Assembly (NCBI GenBank): GCA_013361525.1 | Contig: JABFXY010000084.1 | Location: 59,814 to 123,813, forward strand | DNA: 64,000 nucleotides | From: Polyangiaceae bacterium | Lineage (GTDB): Bacteria > Myxococcota_A > Polyangia > Polyangiales > Polyangiaceae | Direction of reading: 5' to 3' | Part shown: in pieces, positions 33,975 through 41,418 of the stretch | Numbering within the stretch: the first letter of the stretch is position 1 | How the letters are laid out: each line of letters begins with the position of its first letter | Program-made: the position numbers and the translations under genes | Notes under the pieces: generated by a model | What the model was told of the DNA's origin: nothing | Seen by the model: only the letters and a program-made list of their open reading frames with translations | Databases searched by the model: none

Positions 33975-36374
33975 TCAAAGAGACGATGCAGCGCTCGATT
34001 GAAACACTGGGAATGACAGAAGCCGACGAACGTCGATTGGGCGCTCGCTGAACACTCGAAGCTCGACGACCTCGCCCGGAAGCAACGTGAGGAGCTGATC
34101 CGAGAGGTCCGCCGACGGATCGAGCCGATCGATGTGGAGGACGGCGTCGCGGACGAGCGTCTCTGCCTGCAGGCGCAGGATATCGCCCACGAGCGCACCG
34201 TGCACGCGCGCGGGCGGAAGCGACAGCTCCTTGTCGGGACGAAAGAACCGATTGGCTCTGAGCGCACCGGTGCGCGCGACCAACAGCTCGGCTGTCGGAT
34301 CCCTCGGCGCGAGCTCCTGCTCGACCACGACGACGCGCGCAACGCTGCGCGGCGCCGGCCGTGCGCGGATCGTACGGCGCGCGAGCAACGTCCCGTCGAA
34401 GCGGACGCGGTCGATCGCGACCGGCGCGTCGGCGGCCGCATCGGTGTCGTTGACCCAATGGAGGGCGAGATCGTCCGACCCCGGCGAGCTCGGCTGAAAC
34501 GTGAGCAGCTCGTCGGCAAACGCGCGGCGTACGGCGTAATAGAGGGGCTTTTTGCGGCCTGCGTGATCGATCGCCGACCAGCTGATCGCCGGCCACGCAT
34601 CGTTCAATTGCCAGAAGATCGCGCCGGCGTTCGTCGGCCACAGAACGCGAAACCACTCGATGAGCGATCCGACGGCCCGTGCCTGCGCGACCTGCCGGAG
34701 GTGGTGCTCACGATCGATGCTCTCCGGCTCCCCGAACAACGCGCGCACTAGGTTGCGCGCGGCTTCCTCTGCGCGTTCCGATTTCTGATGCTGAAGCAAC
34801 GGCGAGCCCTCCGCTGTCATCGCGCACTCGAGCAGGGCGAACGAGGGCGGCCCTTGAAAGCCGAACTCGCTGACGAAACGCGGTGCCTGCTTGCCGATCA
34901 CCGGATGCCCGGCGCCCGACCACATGTCCCAGACGTGGCGGTTACCTGTCGCGGGATCGTTCGGGTGCGGCGGGTTCGGCGGATCGAACGCGCCCGAGTA
35001 GGGGCTGCCGGGCCAATATGGTCGCGAGGAATCGAGCTCCCGGCAAAGGCGCGGGAAGAGGTCGAAGTAGTAACCGCGCCCCCAGCTGCGCCCGCGCGTC
35101 GGCTCGACCCACCCCCAGTCGAAATAGCCCCAGAGGTTCTCGTTGCACCCGTTCCACAGCACGAGCGACGGATGACGCGCGAGGCGCGCGATCTGATGTC
35201 GAGCCTCGGCTTCGACGCGGCTCCAATGCGGCTCTTCCTCCGGGTAACACGCGCAAGCAAAGAGGAAGTCTTGCCAGACGAGGAGTCCAGCCTCGTCGCA
35301 GCGATCGTAGAAGGCGTCGGTCTCGTAGAAGCCGCCGCCCCACACACGGAGCGTGTTCATGTTCGCGTCGCATGCTTGCGCAAGGCGGGCTTGGTAGCGC
35401 TCGGGAGACGTCGCGCGTGTGTAGAACGAGTCCTCGGGGACGAAGTTCGCGCCCTTGCAATAAATGGGTTTGCCGTTGATCTGCAGCGTGAAGGCGCCGC
35501 CACGCGTGTCGAGAGCAGCGGTGCGGATCCCGGTGCGCTGCACGGTCCTGTCCTCACCCGCGATCGCAACCAAGTCATAGAGCGGTTGGGCTCCGTGCCC
35601 ACGCGGCCACCACAAAGCCGGCTTTGGGATCGTGAGCGCGATCGGTCCTTCCCCTTCCGCGCGTGCGACCGGCGAGCCGCGGATCGAGAGCTCGACGCGC
35701 ACATCCGCGGCGCCCTCGATGTCGACGTGGACTTCGAGGTGGGCGCCCTCCTCCGACGCGCGGACGACGAGCGGGCGGACGTACGCGATGCGCGGGCCGT
35801 TCCACGCCTCCACGAAGACGCGTCCGAGCCCACACCCGACGAGCGTCGGCGCCCAATCCCAACCGAAATGGTAAGCGCTCTTTCGCGCGAAGTTGAAAGG
35901 CGCCGGCGTGTTGAGCCACGGAAGCGTCCCGAGCCGCGCTTCTTCCTTTTTTACTTCACGGACCGCGGAGCGAAAGCGAACGCCGAGCACGTTCCGTCGC
36001 TGCACGACACCACGAACGTCGAAGCGCTGCGGGTGGTGCATGTTGGCGACGGCGCCGAGCACCTTGCCGTTGAGCTCGACCGTCGCGAACGTATCGATTT
36101 GCTCGAACACGAGCGCGACGTTCTCGCGATCGAAGAAGGGCCCCGGCAGCTCGAGCGTTGCCGTGTACTCCCATTCGGCGAGATCGACCCATTGGACGAG
36201 GCTCTCGTTGTCGCCGAGGTGCGGGTCGACAATCGCCCCGGCGCGGAGAAGATCGAGGTGAATCGATCCGGGCACGCGCGCCTCGAAGGACCTTCCCGAG
36301 AGCTCGGTTGGAGCGCCTGCCAGCGCGCGAACGGTCCAGCAACCTTCGACGGCGAAGCGCTCCGCGGTGGTCAC
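33975..36374 (-). CDS. Beta-mannosidase-type GH2 glycoside hydrolase
   Basis: 799 residues, the usual length for family-2 beta-mannosidases. Domain order: a jelly-roll N-terminal region (GSIHLDLLRAGAIVDPHLGDNE), immunoglobulin-like domains with the FGWDWAP mark typical of mannosidases, then the TIM barrel. Acid/base Glu lies in WNGCNEN (about residue 412) and the nucleophile Glu in FVSEFGFQ (about 502). YETDAFYDRCDEAGLLVWQDF is also typical. It removes terminal beta-mannose from oligosaccharides. No signal peptide. Probably operon with the GH172 gene. Confidence 0.85.
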   Translation of the reverse strand: MTTAERFAVEGCWTVRALAGAPTELSGRSFEARVPGSIHLDLLRAGAIVDPHLGDNESLVQWVDLAEWEYTATLELPGPFFDRENVALVFEQIDTFATVELNGKVLGAVANMHHPQRFDVRGVVQRRNVLGVRFRSAVREVKKEEARLGTLPWLNTPAPFNFARKSAYHFGWDWAPTLVGCGLGRVFVEAWNGPRIAYVRPLVVRASEEGAHLEVHVDIEGAADVRVELSIRGSPVARAEGEGPIALTIPKPALWWPRGHGAQPLYDLVAIAGEDRTVQRTGIRTAALDTRGGAFTLQINGKPIYCKGANFVPEDSFYTRATSPERYQARLAQACDANMNTLRVWGGGFYETDAFYDRCDEAGLLVWQDFLFACACYPEEEPHWSRVEAEARHQIARLARHPSLVLWNGCNENLWGYFDWGWVEPTRGRSWGRGYYFDLFPRLCRELDSSRPYWPGSPYSGAFDPPNPPHPNDPATGNRHVWDMWSGAGHPVIGKQAPRFVSEFGFQGPPSFALLECAMTAEGSPLLQHQKSERAEEAARNLVRALFGEPESIDREHHLRQVAQARAVGSLIEWFRVLWPTNAGAIFWQLNDAWPAISWSAIDHAGRKKPLYYAVRRAFADELLTFQPSSPGSDDLALHWVNDTDAAADAPVAIDRVRFDGTLLARRTIRARPAPRSVARVVVVEQELAPRDPTAELLVARTGALRANRFFRPDKELSLPPARVHGALVGDILRLQAETLVRDAVLHIDRLDPSADLSDQLLTLLPGEVVELRVFSERPIDVRRLLSFPVFQSSAASSL

Positions 36375-36427
36375 CCTCCTACGTTACAAGGCGAATCCAC
36401 GACCGTCGTCGAGGGGCTTTGCCTCGC

Positions 36428-37024
36428 TCAGTGCCTCGGCCTGCCGGTGACCTCGAAGAGGTACCCGGCAGGGATGATGAACAGGCATGCGTTGAAGAAC
36501 GGAACGAGCGGCGGCGTCAGTCGGATCCAGCGCGCGACCACGAAGCCAATCGACGCCGCGACGAAGAGGCCGATGCTGATCCGGCCGAGCGTGTGCTGAA
36601 GCGGTCGCTGCGGCAGAAACCGCGCGGCGAACAGCGTGGCGTAGAGCGACACCATGTTGGCGCACGCAGCGATGCTCCACCCGGCTTTGGAGCCGAGCGG
36701 CTTCAGGGCTGCGATGTGCATGCGCGAAGCCGCGAGATCGCCGAATGCGACCGTGGCGAGCACCAGGTACGCGACGAGCGCAACCGCCAGCCAGAGTCGC
36801 ACCGGCCCGCGTGCGAGGAACACAGCGAACGCAACACCCGCGAGGACCGGCGGATCGCCGAGCAGCAACAAGAAGTAGAAAGGCCCCGGCGCGAGCCCGT
36901 AATGCGCCGACACGGCCATCGAATACGCGAGGACGACTGCGACGAATCGCAGCGTGAGTCGCAACATCTCTTCGCGGCGCCCCGACACGTCGAGCGCAGG
37001 CGCCTTCTCGGTGCGCGAGGCCAT
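36428..37024 (-). CDS. Integral membrane protein of unknown function
   Basis: 198 residues from ATG 37024, two bases after the upstream stop. About six hydrophobic helices can be counted: AVVLAYSMAVS, FYFLLLLGDPPVLAGVAFAVFL, LWLAVALVAYLVLA, a shorter one around ANMVSLYATLFAA, GRISIGLFVAASIGFVV and FNACLFIIPAGYLFEV. No family was recognised. Two acidic or basic residues in helices are few, so not an obvious transporter. Probably co-transcribed with the preceding 176-residue gene. Confidence 0.65.
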   Translation of the reverse strand: MASRTEKAPALDVSGRREEMLRLTLRFVAVVLAYSMAVSAHYGLAPGPFYFLLLLGDPPVLAGVAFAVFLARGPVRLWLAVALVAYLVLATVAFGDLAASRMHIAALKPLGSKAGWSIAACANMVSLYATLFAARFLPQRPLQHTLGRISIGLFVAASIGFVVARWIRLTPPLVPFFNACLFIIPAGYLFEVTGRPRH

Positions 37025-37026
37025 CG

Positions 37027-37557
37027 TCAGCCGACCGACGGGTCCTGCGGCAAGGTCGTCTTGCGACCCGCGCTCGCGATCTGATCCCACGACTGCTTCT
37101 CACCGCCGGTGAGGATCGTCAGCTGCCGAAGGCGCAGCACCACACGCGTCACCGTCGACGAGTGCGAAAACATCGACGCCTCCGACGGCCGCGCTTGCTC
37201 GAAGACCGCCTCGGTACCCGGCCGCGGATACGGGTGAGACAGGAACGTGTGGCCCTCTTCGACGTGTTGCCCGCCGAGCAGGCGCGCACCGATCAGCCCG
37301 TGATCTGCGAGCGGCTTCTTCGTCGCGATGTCGATGACCTCGATGCACCGCATGTTCACGTCGATCGCGTAAACGCGATTTTGCGTCCACACCTCGAGCA
37401 TCGCCCAAGGCCGCTCGACATGAGGAGGCCGGCGCACCTCGTGGACGAGCTCCACCTCGACCGCCGGAAGGTTCTCGAACCGGTCGCGTTCACCGGTCAG
37501 CGTCTTACCAGGCAGGGTCGTCGCACCAGGACGCTCGGACGGATTGTCGGCGCTCAT
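37027..37557 (-). CDS. Conserved-looking cytoplasmic protein of unknown function
   Basis: 176 residues, no signal peptide. Core segment WAMLEVWTQNRVYAIDVNMRCIEVIDIATKKP looks like a beta-sheet domain, followed by LIGARLLGGQHVEEGHTFLSHPYPRPGTEAVFE. No family recognised. It is followed at 2 bp by a membrane protein gene, so the pair may function together. A long interrupted palindrome lies 22 bp upstream of its start. Confidence 0.6.
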   Translation of the reverse strand: MSADNPSERPGATTLPGKTLTGERDRFENLPAVEVELVHEVRRPPHVERPWAMLEVWTQNRVYAIDVNMRCIEVIDIATKKPLADHGLIGARLLGGQHVEEGHTFLSHPYPRPGTEAVFEQARPSEASMFSHSSTVTRVVLRLRQLTILTGGEKQSWDQIASAGRKTTLPQDPSVG

Positions 37558-37572
37558 CGAGGCCCCAAGGTA

Positions 37573-37631
37573 TCAGCTGTCAGCTATCAGCTGTCAGCTG
37601 TCGGTACCGACAGCTGATGGCTGACAGCTGA
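37573..37631. repeat. Heptamer repeat array folded into a 52-bp near-perfect palindrome
   Basis: Four TCAGCTN-type heptamers (37573-37600) end in TCGG. The region 37580-37631 folds into two 26-base arms with three mismatches, centred between 37605 and 37606; the central 22 bases are perfectly palindromic. It lies between two minus-strand genes, downstream of the outer-membrane protein's stop, so may act as a transcription terminator, but no T-tract follows. It shares its heptamer theme with the array at 28583. Confidence 0.7.
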
Positions 37632-37638
37632 CCGCTCC

Positions 37639-39690
37639 TCAGAAGCGCGCTTGCGCCGCGACGCCGAGGCCGAAAAAGTCCGGCGCGACGAAGGTGCGGA
37701 GGGCGACGGTGCCTTCGTTCGGGTCTCGTTCGACGAACGTCGCGTTGTTGTCGCGGACGTACTGGAGCCAGAAGATCGTGCTGAGGATCGGCGACAGATC
37801 CCACTTGAGTGAAGCGCGCGCCTGGATGATCGGCGTCGCCCCGGTGTTGACCGGGAGGATGGCGATGTTGCCCTGCTCGCGAACGACGACCGTGCGGCTG
37901 ATCGGCGCGGCCGAGAGATCGGTCGACGAGCTCGTGAAGGTCGCCGGAAGCTGCAGACCCGCGCCGATGCCGGGCGTGAGGCGCGCCGCTTCGATGTAGT
38001 AGTCCGCCGCCGCAGCGACGAAGAACTCGGGCACCGTCTCCGCGCCGTCGGGGATCGACTCGAACGGGATGAAGCTCGGCTGGTTGCGGAGGACGTACGG
38101 CAAGTCGCGGAAGATGCCGGTGAGGCTCGCGCGGAAGAAACCGACCTTGAGCAAACCTTGGAGCGCGGCCGCGAGCGCGGGCTGCACCGTCGTCTCGCCG
38201 GTGACGTCGAAGTTCTTCAAGCGCTGGAACAGCGCGTCACCTTCGAGGCTCACCTGCCAGAGCGTCTTGTCTTGGACGTACTTCTCCGGCTTGAAGATGA
38301 TCTGCGGTTTGTTCGGGTCATTTCGGTAGAGGGCGAAGTCGATCGACTGGCCGACCGGCATCTCTTCGTGGTGCACGACGAAGCGCGCCGCCGCGCCCGC
38401 CGTCCACACCTGCTGGCCCTCGACGTCGGGCAGATCGAACTTGCCCTGCGTGAAGAAGCCGCCGCCGAGATCGAAGTGGAACATCTTCGCCGGCTGGGCA
38501 CCGACGCCGCCGAGGACGCCGTAGTTCGTCTGGCCGATGCGGATCTGCTCGACCTCGCTCGTGCCGGGCGTGAGCGTCTCTTCCACCTGGACGATCTGCG
38601 CTGTCTTGAAGCCGACGTAGACGTTGAAGAGCGGATGCTCGTACGAGAACTTCGCGCCGGGCGCGCTGCCGACGATGCGCGGGAAGATCGACTGGTTGAT
38701 GTTCGCCGCGGTGCCGCCCCAGCTGAGGTCGTAGAGGTAGCCGAGACGCATGCGATCGGTGTCGATCGGCCAGAGCGTGAAGCCCAACCCCTCGACCTTC
38801 TTCGGGTCGTCGTAACGGGCCGTGTGGTAGAACGCGCGGATATACGAGCCGGCGTCGTAGAACGCCTGGTTCACGTTGCCGCTGTTCGAAGCCAGCGAGG
38901 CGAGGTCGATGCGAAGAAGCAGCGAGGCCTCGGTGTCGAGGTCTTTGATGAACCCCGGCATCTTCTTGTAGAGCGCGAGGTGCGTGAGGTTCTCGCGACC
39001 CGCGAAGCGCGAGTTCAAGTTGTCGAAGAAGAGGCGGTACTGCTTCCGATCGCCGACCGAAGGCAACGGCGACAGCGGGAAGGCTTGACCCGTCTGCTTC
39101 AGGACGTCGTCGTCACCGAACACCCAGGTGAGACGCGTATCCATGAAGTCGCCGATCCGCGTCGGCGGCTCTTCGCTGGCGGTGAGCACCTCTTTCGGCT
39201 GCTTGTCCTGCGGGGCCGTGTCGGCCTTGGGAGCCAGCGGCTCGGGCGTCACGGCAGGCGCCGTCTTCGGCGCGTCTTGGCCGGGCGGCGGCAGACCGCG
39301 AAGCTTGTTCGCGCGCGTGCGAGCGTCGTTCGCCTTCGTCCCACCGGCCTCGGCGACCTTCTCGAACTCGCTCGCGGCGAGCGAGCCGTGGCCCTGCTGC
39401 TCGTGGCAGTCGGCGAGGTCGAACAGGATGTCCATCGGCTTCGGGCCGGGATCGTCCGGCGGAGCCTTCGTCGACGCCTGGTACGCCTGCTCGAAGAGCA
39501 GACATGCCTGCGGGATCTCACCGCGGCCGAGCGCCTCCTTCGCTTCCGTTTCGAGCTGCCCGGCCGTCTTGTCCTGCGCGAGCGCTTCACCCGGGAGCAG
39601 TCCATTCGCCCACGCGAAGAAGACGAGCGCCCCCGCCAGAATCTGTGCTGTTTTCCCGCGCGCGCGCGCAAGTCCTCGTCGCTCTTGCAT
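37639..39690 (-). CDS. Predicted outer-membrane beta-barrel protein with N-terminal TPR-like domain
   Basis: 683 residues with a signal peptide (GALVFFAWANGLLPGEALA). Residues ~45-120 are helical and TPR-like (RGEIPQACLLFEQAYQ, DLADCHEQQGHGSLAASEFEKVAEAG). A Pro/Ala linker follows and then ~500 residues of beta-rich sequence with alternating hydrophobic strands such as GAKFSYEHPLFNVYVGFKTA and FHFDLGGGFFTQGKFDL, ending in a terminal Phe (AQARF), the outer-membrane-barrel signature. Cargo or ligand unknown. It follows the Cys-rich lipoprotein and 5'-nucleotidase genes, so it may be part of one exported module. Confidence 0.75.
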   Translation of the reverse strand: MQERRGLARARGKTAQILAGALVFFAWANGLLPGEALAQDKTAGQLETEAKEALGRGEIPQACLLFEQAYQASTKAPPDDPGPKPMDILFDLADCHEQQGHGSLAASEFEKVAEAGGTKANDARTRANKLRGLPPPGQDAPKTAPAVTPEPLAPKADTAPQDKQPKEVLTASEEPPTRIGDFMDTRLTWVFGDDDVLKQTGQAFPLSPLPSVGDRKQYRLFFDNLNSRFAGRENLTHLALYKKMPGFIKDLDTEASLLLRIDLASLASNSGNVNQAFYDAGSYIRAFYHTARYDDPKKVEGLGFTLWPIDTDRMRLGYLYDLSWGGTAANINQSIFPRIVGSAPGAKFSYEHPLFNVYVGFKTAQIVQVEETLTPGTSEVEQIRIGQTNYGVLGGVGAQPAKMFHFDLGGGFFTQGKFDLPDVEGQQVWTAGAAARFVVHHEEMPVGQSIDFALYRNDPNKPQIIFKPEKYVQDKTLWQVSLEGDALFQRLKNFDVTGETTVQPALAAALQGLLKVGFFRASLTGIFRDLPYVLRNQPSFIPFESIPDGAETVPEFFVAAAADYYIEAARLTPGIGAGLQLPATFTSSSTDLSAAPISRTVVVREQGNIAILPVNTGATPIIQARASLKWDLSPILSTIFWLQYVRDNNATFVERDPNEGTVALRTFVAPDFFGLGVAAQARF

Positions 39691-39720
39691 GTCGGTGTTC
39701 GGTCGGTCCTTAGCCGAGTG

Positions 39721-41418
39721 TCAGTTGGTGCCCTGCTCGTTGTCTTCGTCGGTGCGCAGCGAGACGCAGGCCTTCTTCGGCCCCATGATCTCTTCGGCGC
39801 AACCCTTGGCGTCACAGACGACGTCGTCCGCGCAGCGCGACTCGATGGTCCAGTTCAGATCGCCGCCGGAGAAGTTTCGGAGCGTGCCGGTGACGCTCAC
39901 GAGCTCGAGCCCGCGATTGGCGACCGGATTGAACTCGGCGGCGCCGTCGGTGTTGATCTGGATGACGCTCGAGCCGGCGTCCTCTTGCTTCGCGACCTTG
40001 TAGTTGCCGCGCGAGAGGTAGCTCGTCCACTCGCTGCACTCGGGGTCGTCCGAGCATGCGTTGCCACACGCCGACTCCGCCTCGTTCTCGAAGTCGACCT
40101 TGCCGTCGCCGTTGAGATCGCAGTTGGTCTGGTCGGGGAAGAAGACGTTGTTCAACGCCGGCTTCGGGCCGAGGAACGCGGAGACGTGGTAGCCCTTCAC
40201 GCGTACGAGCGCGGACTCGAGCCCCTCCATCGCGGCGGGGTTGCCGATGCGCGCGGCGCTGAGGACGAGCGGCTCCGGGATCTTGCACTTGTCTTCCTCG
40301 CCCTCGAAGAGCGGGTCGACGTCGTACGAAGGGAAGTTGAGCTCGGTGAAGCCGAAGAACTCCGACAGGGTGCCCGAGAGATACGTCATGCGATCACACG
40401 GACGAAGGCCGCCCGGTGTCGAGAACGTGAAGACGAACAGGTGGTTTTGACCGACGCCGGGTTGGGGTGCGGGGCCTGCGGCGCACGTACCGACGTCCTC
40501 GTTGTCGGAGGAACACTCGCCGCCGTCGACCTGGCAGCCGTTGCCACCGGTGCCGCGACAGCCGGGCAGACAGTAGTTGCCCGCCTCGACGTCGCAGACG
40601 ATGCCGCTGTCGGCGGCACCGCAATCGCTGTCGTCGCTGCACGTCGGCGGCTGGCCCGACAGGTCGGTGACGTAGAAGCCGTCCTTCGAATACCGCGTGA
40701 CGATGAGCTCGTGCGGGTCCTCGGTGTTGACCGTAATCGACTCGAACGGATACGGCGTCGTCGAGCCCGTCCCCTGGATGTTCTGCACCGAGGGCAGCTC
40801 GTAATGCACTGCAGGTGACGTGCCCGCGGCGAACGTGCCGCCCGTCTCGGTGTTGTCGTCTGCGAAGGCGCAGCCCGGATCGCTCGGGTAGTCGACGAGG
40901 ACGTCGTCCTCTTCGTCGTTGTTCTTCCCGTCGGCGCACGCGGGCGTCTCGCCGTCCTCCGCCTTTTGGTAGCCGAGATCCTCGACCCAGAGGCGCGCGG
41001 GACCGTAGACCGCGGTGACGGTGACCGTTGCGGTCGCCTTCCCACCGCTGAGGCGCAGGTTCTTCCCGAGCTGCTCGCCGTCGTCGGTGTTCTCGACCGA
41101 GACGACCGCGCCCGGTTGGACGCGAAGGTTCACGAGGCCGTCGAACGCGACCGGATTGCCGTCGTTGCCGATGGCCTCGATCTCGACGTCCCAAACCTCG
41201 TTCGTCGTGCCGGTGTTCGCGGGGAGCGGCTCGCTGTCCGACGGAGGCTCCGCGCCGTTGACCGCCACGATCTTCACGCGGAACGTCTGCGTCGGCGGCA
41301 ACGGATCAGGCTCGCCGTCGCAGGAGGCGCCTGCGAGCGCCGCCAACACGGGGATCGCGGTCAGCGCGGGCGCACGCAGTGTGCGCAACAAGGAGAACAT
41401 CGAGCCGCGGATTTTCAT
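39721..41418 (-). CDS. Cys-rich surface lipoprotein, possible OB-fold module
   Basis: 565 residues from ATG 41418, which overlaps the 5'-nucleotidase stop; the signal ends AGASC. The protein has an N-terminal Ig/bacterial-adhesin-like beta region (NLRVQPGAVVSVENTDDGE), a Cys-rich middle with paired cysteines (CSDDSDCGAADSGIVCD) and a C-terminal region where EGLESALVRVKGYHVSA and LELVSVTGTLRNFSGGDLNWTIES resemble OB-fold strands seen in extracellular nucleases. That assignment is tentative. Co-encoded with a 5'-nucleotidase, it could bind nucleic acid or nucleotide at the cell surface. Confidence 0.65.
   Translation of the reverse strand: MKIRGSMFSLLRTLRAPALTAIPVLAALAGASCDGEPDPLPPTQTFRVKIVAVNGAEPPSDSEPLPANTGTTNEVWDVEIEAIGNDGNPVAFDGLVNLRVQPGAVVSVENTDDGEQLGKNLRLSGGKATATVTVTAVYGPARLWVEDLGYQKAEDGETPACADGKNNDEEDDVLVDYPSDPGCAFADDNTETGGTFAAGTSPAVHYELPSVQNIQGTGSTTPYPFESITVNTEDPHELIVTRYSKDGFYVTDLSGQPPTCSDDSDCGAADSGIVCDVEAGNYCLPGCRGTGGNGCQVDGGECSSDNEDVGTCAAGPAPQPGVGQNHLFVFTFSTPGGLRPCDRMTYLSGTLSEFFGFTELNFPSYDVDPLFEGEEDKCKIPEPLVLSAARIGNPAAMEGLESALVRVKGYHVSAFLGPKPALNNVFFPDQTNCDLNGDGKVDFENEAESACGNACSDDPECSEWTSYLSRGNYKVAKQEDAGSSVIQINTDGAAEFNPVANRGLELVSVTGTLRNFSGGDLNWTIESRCADDVVCDAKGCAEEIMGPKKACVSLRTDEDNEQGTN

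Noticed and set aside
38158..40818. An 886-codon open frame on the plus strand
   Set aside because: It is a shadow of the outer-membrane protein and Cys-rich lipoprotein genes on the minus strand; its translation is Arg/Glu/Val-rich low-complexity sequence typical of antisense frames in high-GC DNA.
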